DNA of 20,171 nt from an uncultured Clostridia bacterium (GTDB lineage: Bacteria > Bacillota > Clostridia > Oscillospirales > CAG-272), in contig CAJGEA010000018.1 of NCBI GenBank assembly GCA_904502015.1, forward strand, positions 1 to 20,171, read 5' to 3'. Numbering within the stretch: position 1 is the stretch's first letter; each line of letters starts with the position of its first letter. A model generated the notes under the pieces. That model made no database searches. It was given only the letters and a program-made list of their open reading frames with translations, and was not told the DNA's origin. Positions 13,321 through 20,171 of the stretch are shown in pieces. Both the position numbers and the translations under genes were made by a program.

Positions 13321-14832
13321 ATGGCAAGAGGAGCCACCTCTACGAAAGCATTTCGGCACGGCAGCGTGTCGGTGGTACTGACCGCCCTTGTGGTGGTTGC
13401 AGTGATCCTGCTCAACACCATTGTCACCAATCTGGCGGTACGCTACGGCTGGTTCGTGAATATGCGGCCCACCCTGCTCTACCCCGTCACCGACGCCTGC
13501 TACGATTATATGGACGAGTACGTCGTCCCCCTCGCCCGTGAGTCGGGCGAGCCCATCCGCATCATCTTCTGCGACGAGGAGGCCAACATTCGCGCCGACT
13601 CCACGCAATCCTTTGTACTGAATACGGCCGAGGAAATGACCGCCGCCTATCCCGACCTCATCAAAATTGAGTACCTCAACATCTGGGAGCGTCCCTCCGA
13701 GGCGCGTCGCTGGGGCGTGAACGCCTCCACCTCGGTGGTGGTTGCCCACGGGGAGAGCCACCGTGTCTGCACCCTGCGGGACTTCTTCTCCTTCCCCGCC
13801 TCGGATAATTCCAACCCCACCTCCTACAACGGCGAGAAGCGTCTGGCCGTGGCCATGCGCGCCGTGGTCACCCCCGACACCCCCAAGGCCTACTTCACCC
13901 TCAACCACGGCGAGTCCTTCCCCGACTACGCCCTGATGTACGCCATCGTCAACGCGGGCTACACCGTGGACTACCTCGACGCGCTCTCCTTTGACGTGCC
14001 CGAGGACTGCGCCCTGCTGGTGACCTACAACCCCGCGCGCGACTTCACCACCGCCTCGGACGGCGTTTCGGGCATATCCGAGATCGACCGCCTGAGCGCC
14101 TACATGCAAAAGGGCGGCAAGTACATGGTCTTCGTGTCGGCCGACACCTTTGCCGCAGGCAGCTTTGGCAACCTCGAGGGTTACCTCGCCGACTGGGGTG
14201 TGACCTTCGACCACCGCACGGGCGCGGGCGGCATTGAGGAGTGCTTCGCCATCCGCGACACGGGGCATGCCCTCTCCACCGACGGCTACACCATCCTCGC
14301 AAGGCTCGCCGACAATGCCACCGCCGCCGCTCTGGCGGACGACGTCGTGGGCGGTCTGCGCGTGGGCAACGCCACGGGCATCTCGGTTGCCGAGGGCTTT
14401 ACGTCCAAAAACGGCACCTACCAAAACGGCAACCGCACCCTCACGCCTCTCCTTCTCTCCCACGCGGGAGCCGAGGCATGGACGGGCGGACGCGCCGTGG
14501 GCCGCACCGACGAGGGCTACCCCCTCTTCACCGTGACGCACGATACTGAGAGCGGCGCGCACCTCATGGTCTGCTCCTCCATCGAGCTGGCTACCGAGGG
14601 CAGTCTGCAATCGGGCGTATTCGCCAACGAGCCCTTCCTCATGGCGGCACTGTCGCTGACGGGCAAGGACGACACCCCCCTCGCCCTGCGCTCCCAGCCC
14701 TTTGCGGATGACACCATCCACACCATGACAACCGCCACGGCGCGTACCATCACCGTCGCCCTCGTGGCTACCCCCACCGTTATCCTGCTCACCGCAGGTC
14801 TCATCGTCTTACTCAGGAGGAAATACGCATGA
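13321..14832 (+). CDS. GldG family protein (first of two)
   Basis: This 503-aa protein starts at the ATG behind AGAAAGGA; the frame is open upstream across the repeat, but that part is not coding-like. It has an N-terminal membrane helix (about 15-40), a large extracytoplasmic GldG/ABC-type uncharacterised-transport domain, and a C-terminal helix ending in LLRRKYA. Motifs TLNHGESFPDYALMYA, LLVTYNPARDF and GISEIDRLSAYM recur in the next protein, so the two are paralogues. GldG is thought to be the extracytoplasmic partner of GldF/GldA. Its stop overlaps the next start as ATGA, indicating translational coupling. Confidence 0.9.
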   Translation: MARGATSTKAFRHGSVSVVLTALVVVAVILLNTIVTNLAVRYGWFVNMRPTLLYPVTDACYDYMDEYVVPLARESGEPIRIIFCDEEANIRADSTQSFVLNTAEEMTAAYPDLIKIEYLNIWERPSEARRWGVNASTSVVVAHGESHRVCTLRDFFSFPASDNSNPTSYNGEKRLAVAMRAVVTPDTPKAYFTLNHGESFPDYALMYAIVNAGYTVDYLDALSFDVPEDCALLVTYNPARDFTTASDGVSGISEIDRLSAYMQKGGKYMVFVSADTFAAGSFGNLEGYLADWGVTFDHRTGAGGIEECFAIRDTGHALSTDGYTILARLADNATAAALADDVVGGLRVGNATGISVAEGFTSKNGTYQNGNRTLTPLLLSHAGAEAWTGGRAVGRTDEGYPLFTVTHDTESGAHLMVCSSIELATEGSLQSGVFANEPFLMAALSLTGKDDTPLALRSQPFADDTIHTMTTATARTITVALVATPTVILLTAGLIVLLRRKYA

Positions 14833-16511
14833 ATAACAATCGCCTCACCCGCCGCGCCATTGGCACGGCCGCAACGGCGCTCGTGATCGTCGCGGTCATC
14901 CTCCTCAACGTCGTCTTCTCCCTCGTCGCCGACCACTTCATGTGGCAGGTGGACGAAACCGCCACCCGCTACGTCAACGACGGCGGTATGTCCATGTATA
15001 CCATCGACGATCTGTTCGTCAAGCTGGTGGAGGACTCCATCGTCCCCGCCGTGGAGGCGGTCAACGCCGACCGCGCCGCGCGCGGCGAGGAGCCCATCCG
15101 CATCAACTTCATCTTCTGCGCCGAGCGCGACTTCGTCTACGGCTCGGAAAAACACCGCTTGCTCCAGTACACCGCCATGAACCTGCGCCGCGAGTTCCCC
15201 GACATCTTTGATATTTCCTATATCAATGTCAACCAGAACCCCTCGGCGGTGCAGAAGTACAAGGCGACCTCCTCCACCCGCATCTACTCCTCCCAGCTCA
15301 TCATTGAGTTCGGCACCGAGTTCCGCGTGTGCTCCCCCGAGCTGTTCTTCCTGAAATCCGACGAGTCCAGCACCGATTACTGGGCATACAACGGTGAGCA
15401 GAAAATGGCATCCCTGCTCCTGGCCGTCACCCGTGCCGAGTCCCCCGTGGCCTGCTTCACCACCAACCACGGCGAGGCGCTGGATCGCATTACCTCCTTC
15501 CGCACCCTCGTGGAGCGGGCGGGCTACGTCGTGCGCGACATTGATCTGGAGCGCGACGAGCTGCCCGAGAACTGCCGCCTGCTCATCACCTACGATCCCC
15601 AAACCGATTTCTACGGCTTCGGCAACCCCTCCGCGACGGGGGTATCCGAGATTGACCGACTGGACAAGTTCCTCGACAACTGCTACTCCTTCCTCCTCTT
15701 TGTGGACAGCGACACCCCCGAGCTGCCGCTGCTGGACGAGTATCTGGAGGAATGGGGCGTCGCCGTCTCCCGCGGTGAGAACGCCGACGGGGACAAGGAT
15801 AATTACCATCTGCGCGACCCGCAGAACCGCCTCGACGACGAGGGCTACACCCTGATCGGCAGCTACGCCACGGGCGGCACGGGCGCGTCCATCACCTCGG
15901 ATATGCGGAACGTGACCTACCCCGCCAAGGTGGTGTTCTCGGGCGCTACCGCCCTCCGGTGGGCGGACGGCTACAAGACCACCTACTCCACCCAAACTGA
16001 GGACGACGGCTCTGAGCTGAAGTTCACCTACGGCACCTACTACAAGAACGGCGTGACGCGCTACGTCTTTGACGTGTTTACCACGGGCAAGGACGCCGCC
16101 GCCGAGGCGTTCGGCGACACCTACGAGATCGCCACCGAGCAGAATCTCTTTAAGCTCATGACCGTGACCTCCGAGCAGCGCTCGGTGCAGGAAACCCAGT
16201 ACCTCTCCACCCGCGATCCCTCCTACGTCTGCGTGGTGGGCTCGACCGACTTCGTGTCCGACGCCGTGCTGGATTCCACCGCCTACGGCAACGCCGACGT
16301 CATGCTGGCCACCCTGCGCGTCATCGGCCGTGAGGTCGTCCCCGCCCACATGAATTACTTTAAGGCCTTCAAGGAGTACGAGGTGGATACCTCGGCCTAC
16401 GAGCTCAAAACCTCCACCCGAGTCGCCACCGTCGTCTGGATGACCCTCATCCCCATCGCCCTCTGCACCACCGTCGGCGTCATCGTCAACGTCAAGCGGA
16501 AGTTTAGGTGA
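14829..16511 (+). CDS. GldG family protein (second of two)
   Basis: This 560-aa protein has an N-terminal helix at about 11-34 and a C-terminal helix ending VIVNVKRKFR. The core motifs parallel its upstream neighbour: TTNHGEALDRITSFRTLVE, LLITYDPQTDFYGF and GVSEIDRLDKFLD. The ATG overlaps the previous stop by 4 nt, with AGGAGGAAA as ribosome binding site inside the preceding gene. Many systems of this kind have one GldG protein; a tandem pair suggests a heteromeric periplasm-facing assembly or subfunctionalised copies, which is an inference. The double-hairpin repeat copy B begins 8 nt after the stop. Confidence 0.9.
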   Translation: MNNNRLTRRAIGTAATALVIVAVILLNVVFSLVADHFMWQVDETATRYVNDGGMSMYTIDDLFVKLVEDSIVPAVEAVNADRAARGEEPIRINFIFCAERDFVYGSEKHRLLQYTAMNLRREFPDIFDISYINVNQNPSAVQKYKATSSTRIYSSQLIIEFGTEFRVCSPELFFLKSDESSTDYWAYNGEQKMASLLLAVTRAESPVACFTTNHGEALDRITSFRTLVERAGYVVRDIDLERDELPENCRLLITYDPQTDFYGFGNPSATGVSEIDRLDKFLDNCYSFLLFVDSDTPELPLLDEYLEEWGVAVSRGENADGDKDNYHLRDPQNRLDDEGYTLIGSYATGGTGASITSDMRNVTYPAKVVFSGATALRWADGYKTTYSTQTEDDGSELKFTYGTYYKNGVTRYVFDVFTTGKDAAAEAFGDTYEIATEQNLFKLMTVTSEQRSVQETQYLSTRDPSYVCVVGSTDFVSDAVLDSTAYGNADVMLATLRVIGREVVPAHMNYFKAFKEYEVDTSAYELKTSTRVATVVWMTLIPIALCTTVGVIVNVKRKFR

Positions 16512-16519
16512 CGACCTTT

Positions 16520-16572
16520 GTGGGGTTTCACCCCACGCCCCACCAAAGAACTTTTTGAAAAAAGTTCTTTGG
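16520..16572 (+). repeat. Double-hairpin repeat, copy B
   Basis: Hairpin 1 is GTGGGGT-TTC-ACCCCAC (16520-16536). Hairpin 2 is CCAAAGAACTTTTT, GA, AAAAAGTTCTTTGG (16543-16572), 14 bp. The tail that follows is A-rich (AATCTCAAAAACTT) rather than T-rich, so it is not a textbook Rho-independent terminator in the plus direction. Confidence 0.85.
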
Positions 16573-16677
16573 AATCTCAAAAACTTTAAAAATTATAATC
16601 ATCCTTCCCCTAAAAGCCAAATTAAGTTTTTCTACCCACCATAGAACCCCTGCCCTTACCGCGCCTGCCGTGACCAA

Positions 16678-16909
16678 CCGAGTTGGTCGGCAGCCGCCGA
16701 CAACTCGGCACAACGGGTATAGGTTCGTTCGGCGCGCAATTAACGCGGCTTTGCCGCGGCGCGCATCATGTAGGGAAGGGATTTTCAAGGGAAACCGTAG
16801 GTTGCCTCTTGAACGGCGCCTCTTTTGGTACGCCGAGCCCGCAAGGGCGAGGAGATCTCCCGCTGGAGGGAGAAAAGTACAGAGAAACACGGGCGAACGC
16901 AGTTCGCCC
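16678..16909. repeat. Palindrome-rich leader before the DUF4340 gene
   Basis: About 500 nt (16512-17013) separate the second GldG gene from the next real start. It holds no convincing gene but several hairpins: a 13-bp stem with one bulge around AGCC (16678-16708), nested GCGCGC arms around CGCGGC-TTT-GCCGCG (16732-16764), GCCC-GCAA-GGGC (16837-16848) and GGGCGAAC-GCA-GTTCGCCC (16891-16909). Open frames across it are Arg/Pro-rich and look spurious. It resembles dispersed palindromic intergenic DNA of gut Clostridia, which is an inference. Confidence 0.6.
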
Positions 16910-16978
16910 CTACAACCAAATATTCAACCACCATCCTTCCCCAAAAACCACCAAAAATTCCCCCCTCCCCATTCCCAC

Positions 16979-17001
16979 GAAAGGACGCTCCCATCGGGAG
17001 C
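16979..17001 (+). promoter_or_regulatory. Ribosome binding site followed by a hairpin
   Basis: GAAAGGA (16979-16985) matches the ribosome binding site used by its neighbours, but the first in-frame ATG is 28 nt further on (17014). Between them GCTCCC-ATC-GGGAGC (16987-17001) forms a 6-bp hairpin. A weaker GGGAG inside that hairpin lies 13 nt before the ATG. Confidence 0.5.
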
Positions 17002-17013
17002 ACAAACCCATAT

Positions 17014-19452
17014 ATGCAAGAAATTCAATTCACATTCGATGCCGCGGGCGGCCGCGTAGACCTCACCCGCATCACGGCGGTCTACGGCGACCGCGTGGGC
17101 GCACTTCCCCGCCCCGAGCGGCGCGGCTACGTCTTTGACGGCTGGCACCTTGCCCCTGCGGGAGTCCCTGCGGGCGATGCCACCGCTGCCAACACGATCC
17201 GCGTGGACGAGTCCACCGTGGTGGATGCCGCCCTCTTTAGCGGCACTCCCGTCGGCGAAGCCATCCTCGTGGCGCGCTGGACGCGCCCCAACCGCCCAAG
17301 CGGCAAGACCATGACCACACGCCACCGCAGCTCGCTGGCTACCCAGCGGCGCGCCGTCGCCGTCCTGCTCGTCCTTGCCATTCTGCTGGGCGCGGGGCTC
17401 ATCTTCGTCAACTACCTGGTGGACATCTACCACTACGAGGACGTGGACGGCGTCCGCTACACCATCAAGAAAAGCGACGGCATCTACGGCCTCTACCTCG
17501 ACGGCAAGAAGTGCGACGTCAACAAGGACGGCTACTACCTCACCACCTACGGCACCCAGCTCTCGGTGGATCGTCAAACGGGCGAGTACAGCATCTTCGC
17601 CGTGGTGGACACCACGGGCACCGAGGTGGTGGGTACGGGTCAGCGCGTGCTGATGTTCAAGCAGCTCACCTACGACGCCTCCTCCACCTCCGACCGCTCC
17701 CGCATCATCAAGCGCTTTGAGATCCACAGCGAGCACGGCAAAACCATCCTCAACCGCACCGAATCCAACCGCTTTGAGGTGGAGGGGCACGAGGGCATTG
17801 CGCTGGACGATCAGCTCTTCGCCCAGCTCTCCAGCGGTTGCGGCTACACCCTCTCTATGGATCGCCTGCAAAATCCCGTCCGCCTGGACGACGGCTCCAT
17901 CGACTACGCCGAGTACGGCCTTGCCCCCGAGGTGCGCGAAAAGCTCGACGAGAACGGCAAGGTGGTACTGGACGAGAACGGTGCCCCCGTCACCTACGAG
18001 TACACCCCCGCCCACTACACCGTCACCACCATGTCGGGCGACACCTACTCGGTCACGGTGGGCGACAAAACCGTTTCCGACGCGGGCTACTACGCGCGCT
18101 ACGAGGGGCGCGACACCGTGTATATGCTGTCCTCGGTCAACCTCTCGGTAGCGCTCTCTCCCGTAGAAACTCTGATCACCCCCATGATCATCTACCCCAT
18201 GACCCTCTCCACCTACTTCAACGTCAAGAATTTTGAGTACCGCTCCGACATAGACTATGACGGCATTCTGCGCGGCATCGTGCTTCGCCTGACGGGCTTT
18301 GATCTCGACACCGTCGATCCCGATGCCACCGCCGATGGCGAGTACACCGACGAGGCCCTTAAGAAGATCGAGGAGGCGCAACGCCTGATGGAGGAGATGG
18401 AGGAAAAGGAATTCGCCGCCATGTATGAGGAGTATTTCAAGGCCAACTCCCGCCCCGTCATCGCCTTCTCCTACATTGACATGGAAGACCGCGAAAATAC
18501 CCTCTACGAGTCCCTGCCCTACAAGATGTCCACCGACTACATGGCAGGCTACCTCCCCAACTCGGGCAACATTGGCACCGTCCTGCAGGAGCTCTATGAC
18601 ATGACCTTCACGGGTACCGTCAAGCTGGGCCCCTCGGACGAGGATCTCGCCGCCTACGGGCTGGAGGAAGCCCCCCACGTCATTACCTTCACCTACATCG
18701 ATCCCAAGAGCGACAACCAGGAGTTCGACAACGAGATCCAGATCAGCGCAAAGGGCGAGGACGGCACCTACTACGCCTACTCCCCCTACTTCGACATGAT
18801 CGTGTCCTTCTCGGAGAGCGAGGCCGCCTACCTCGAGTGGGAGGAGATCGACTGGTACGAGCGCGAGTACTTCCAGTTCAACATCGCCCACATCCGCGAG
18901 CTTACGCTGGAGGGCTCGGCGGTGGACGCGATCCACAAATCCCCCATCCGCTTCACCCTGGACAATTCCAAGTCCAACCAATCCGAAGGCGTCAACTCCG
19001 ACAAGCTGGAGGTCTACGGGAACGGCGAGCTGCTGGACTACGACATTATCATCACCAAGCCCACGGGCTCCAAGTCCGAGGAGGACGGGGTGTATAACTT
19101 CCGCCGCTTCGTTCAGTCCATGCTGACCGCCTCGATGGAGGGCGTGGCCGAGCTGACCGACGAGGAAATGGCGGCGCTCCGCGAAACCCCCGACGGCGAA
19201 TGTATGCTCAAGATCACCGCCTCGATGGCCGACTACAAGGGCACGACGCAGTATCTCGTGTTCCGCTTCTACCGCTACACCGAGCGCCACGCCTACATGA
19301 CGGTGGAGGTGCTGGACTCCGCCGACGCCCCCTCCTCCCCGCAGAACGCGCAGGGCCGCTTCTACGTCCTGCAATCCTTCTGCACCAAACTGGTTGCCGA
19401 TGCCAACCGCGTGCTGATTGGCGAGGAGGTCACCTCCTCCTCCAAGAGCTGA
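17014..19452 (+). CDS. DUF4340 domain protein with N-terminal InlB B-repeat-like domain
   Basis: From the ATG at 17014 the protein has 812 residues; ATG 17311 (residue 100) is an alternative without a good ribosome binding site. Residues 4-90 match the InlB B-repeat (Listeria-Bacteroides repeat) pattern: FTFDAAGGRV (6-15), VYGDRVGALPRPERRGYVFD (23-42), GW, and a closing ILVARW (84-89). One membrane helix follows (about 114-137), preceded by basic residues that predict an N-in topology. The remaining 670 residues fit the extracytoplasmic DUF4340 protein usually encoded with GldF/GldG. Such repeats are normally secreted, so a cytoplasmic-side copy is odd. It lies about 500 nt after the GldG pair and 35 nt before def. 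Confidence 0.85.
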   Translation: MQEIQFTFDAAGGRVDLTRITAVYGDRVGALPRPERRGYVFDGWHLAPAGVPAGDATAANTIRVDESTVVDAALFSGTPVGEAILVARWTRPNRPSGKTMTTRHRSSLATQRRAVAVLLVLAILLGAGLIFVNYLVDIYHYEDVDGVRYTIKKSDGIYGLYLDGKKCDVNKDGYYLTTYGTQLSVDRQTGEYSIFAVVDTTGTEVVGTGQRVLMFKQLTYDASSTSDRSRIIKRFEIHSEHGKTILNRTESNRFEVEGHEGIALDDQLFAQLSSGCGYTLSMDRLQNPVRLDDGSIDYAEYGLAPEVREKLDENGKVVLDENGAPVTYEYTPAHYTVTTMSGDTYSVTVGDKTVSDAGYYARYEGRDTVYMLSSVNLSVALSPVETLITPMIIYPMTLSTYFNVKNFEYRSDIDYDGILRGIVLRLTGFDLDTVDPDATADGEYTDEALKKIEEAQRLMEEMEEKEFAAMYEEYFKANSRPVIAFSYIDMEDRENTLYESLPYKMSTDYMAGYLPNSGNIGTVLQELYDMTFTGTVKLGPSDEDLAAYGLEEAPHVITFTYIDPKSDNQEFDNEIQISAKGEDGTYYAYSPYFDMIVSFSESEAAYLEWEEIDWYEREYFQFNIAHIRELTLEGSAVDAIHKSPIRFTLDNSKSNQSEGVNSDKLEVYGNGELLDYDIIITKPTGSKSEEDGVYNFRRFVQSMLTASMEGVAELTDEEMAALRETPDGECMLKITASMADYKGTTQYLVFRFYRYTERHAYMTVEVLDSADAPSSPQNAQGRFYVLQSFCTKLVADANRVLIGEEVTSSSKS

Positions 19453-19487
19453 TTCCTCTGCGATAAAGCAAGAAAGGACTGATACAC

Positions 19488-19943
19488 ATGGCTAAATTGA
19501 ATATCCGAAAGCTGGGCGACGATGCACTGCGCAAGGTCTGCCGCCCCGTAGACGAGATCACCCCCCGCATACTCACCCTGCTGGACGACATGGTGGAAAC
19601 CATGCGCGCCGCAAACGGCTGCGGCCTCGCCGCCCCCCAGGTGGGCGTCCTCCGCCGCATCGTGGTGGTTGAGGTCGAGGAGGGCGTGGTCTACGAGCTC
19701 ATCAACCCCAAGATCATCGCCTACTCAGGCGAGCAGGAGGCCGAAGAGGGCTGCCTGTCCGTCCCCGGGCAGTGGGGCACCACCCGCCGCCCCATGAACG
19801 TCACCGTCCGCGCCCTCAATCGCCGCGGCGAAACCATTGAGGTCACGGGCCACGATCTCCTCGCCCGCGCCTTCTGCCACGAGCTCGACCACCTCGACGG
19901 TAAGCTCTTCATCGACTGCGCCATCCGCATGAACGAGGACTGA
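19488..19943 (+). CDS. def: Peptide deformylase
   Basis: This 151-aa metalloenzyme removes the N-terminal formyl group from nascent proteins. All three family motifs are present: GCGLAAPQ (44-51), EGCLS (87-91) with metal ligand Cys89, and HELDH (131-135) with His131 and His135 as ligands and Glu132 as catalyst. Its length is normal for the short type common in Clostridia. The ATG follows AAGAAAGGA, 35 nt after the DUF4340 stop, so it is probably co-transcribed with the ABC cluster. Repeat copy C lies 12 nt after its stop. Confidence 0.97.
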   Translation: MAKLNIRKLGDDALRKVCRPVDEITPRILTLLDDMVETMRAANGCGLAAPQVGVLRRIVVVEVEEGVVYELINPKIIAYSGEQEAEEGCLSVPGQWGTTRRPMNVTVRALNRRGETIEVTGHDLLARAFCHELDHLDGKLFIDCAIRMNED

Positions 19944-19954
19944 GAGACGACTAT

Positions 19955-20008
19955 TGTGGGGTTTCACCCCACACCCCACCAAAAACTTTTTTGAAAAAAA
20001 GTTTTTGG
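19955..20008 (+). repeat. Double-hairpin repeat, copy C
   Basis: Hairpin 1 is TGTGGGGT-TTC-ACCCCACA (19955-19973). Hairpin 2 is CCAAAAACTTTTTT, GA, AAAAAAGTTTTTGG (19979-20008), 14 bp. As in copy B it directly follows a stop codon and is trailed by an A-rich segment. Confidence 0.85.
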
Positions 20009-20080
20009 ATTTCAAAAAACTTAAAAAAGAAACGCGCGTTGTAAAATGAAGTTGCAATAGTTAGTTTTCAAAAAAGAATA

Positions 20081-20152
20081 TCCATAGTAACGATTCTGTG
20101 GTAGAATTGAGTTTGCTTAAGACACCAATTCCGAAAGGATCGTCACTATGGA
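20081..20152 (+). repeat. Inverted repeat covering the putative transposase start
   Basis: TCCATAGTAACGAT (20081-20094) and ATCGTCACTATGGA (20139-20152) are complementary at 13 of 14 positions. The right arm contains the ATG at 20148 and overlaps the end of the GAAAGGA ribosome binding site (20133-20139). The left arm lies upstream of the internal promoter's likely start point. Confidence 0.7.
20099..20107 (+). promoter_or_regulatory. Extended -10 promoter of the putative transposase
   Basis: TGGTAGAAT (20099-20107) is a TGn-extended -10 box with one mismatch to TATAAT; no good -35 is seen. Transcription would start near 20114, between the two arms of the inverted repeat. Confidence 0.5.
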
Positions 20153-20171
20153 CAATGCCAATTATACCACA
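20148..20171 (+). CDS. Start of a putative IS transposase (truncated by window end)
   Basis: Eight codons are visible, encoding MDNANYTT, behind GAAAGGA at 8 nt. The Asn-Tyr-Thr-Thr start is reminiscent of IS30-family transposases of Firmicutes, but eight residues cannot prove it. The AT-rich upstream sequence (from about 20040), with its own promoter and a start-sequestering inverted repeat, fits an insertion-sequence end. The exact left end of the element cannot be set from this window. Confidence 0.4.

Noticed and set aside
16670..17138. Two overlapping small open frames before the DUF4340 gene
   Set aside because: Arg/Pro-rich translations of palindromic intergenic sequence, in two frames at once, without ribosome binding sites.
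13155..20008. Double-hairpin repeats as ordinary Rho-independent terminators
   Set aside because: The long stem is followed by A-rich, not T-rich, sequence in the direction of the upstream gene; copy A also lies inside a probable operon.

Overview
The window looks like a chromosomal piece from a Bacillota bacterium of class Clostridia, probably a GC-rich, gut-type Oscillospirales or Christensenellales relative. The evidence is AAAGGA/GGAGG ribosome binding sites, near-consensus sigma-A promoters, a tRNA-Gln with encoded CCA, a GldA/GldF/GldG/DUF4340 ABC cluster ending in peptide deformylase, and intergenic DNA full of short variable palindromes. The lineage is an inference; no rRNA or other marker gene is present.

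Layout. Positions 1-1262 hold a visibly AT-rich minus-strand membrane-protein gene lying between two clusters of short hairpins, then a minus-strand tRNA-Gln(UUG) with its own promoter and terminator. Positions 1460-9074 hold a self-contained five-gene plus-strand operon with a strong promoter and a terminator. Its products are a TIR-DUF6273 protein, a 719-aa helical protein with a coiled coil, a ParA/MinD-like ATPase of the KGGVGR-variant type, a 766-aa helical protein of unknown family, and a protein with two tandem S-adenosylmethionine decarboxylase (AdoMetDC)-like domains. Positions 9086-10885 (minus) encode a Na/phosphate symporter with a PhoU-like tail. Positions 11149-19943 hold the ABC-2-type GldA/F/G system with two tandem GldG-like proteins, a DUF4340 protein with an unexpected InlB-type repeat, and def. 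The window ends in the first codons of a probable insertion-sequence transposase.

Main finding. The five-gene operon is the best candidate for an undescribed system. A TIR domain with the putative NADase glutamate, a ligand-recognition-like DUF6273 domain, a variant P-loop switch ATPase, two large helical partners and an AdoMetDC-like protein are translationally packed: the last three gaps are each exactly 15 nt. I know of no named system with this composition. By analogy with TIR and KGGVGR-ATPase conflict systems I infer a sensing/effector (defence-like) role, with AdoMet or a related metabolite as possible substrate or signal. None of this function is shown by sequence alone.

Second theme: structured non-coding DNA. 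There is an array of eight small hairpins whose spacers change from CATCAT to ATGATG half-way. A dispersed double-hairpin repeat occurs three times, just after stop codons, with covarying stems, and once more as a likely inverted partner. At the right edge, an inverted repeat covers the putative transposase start codon in a way that would block translation from read-through transcripts only.
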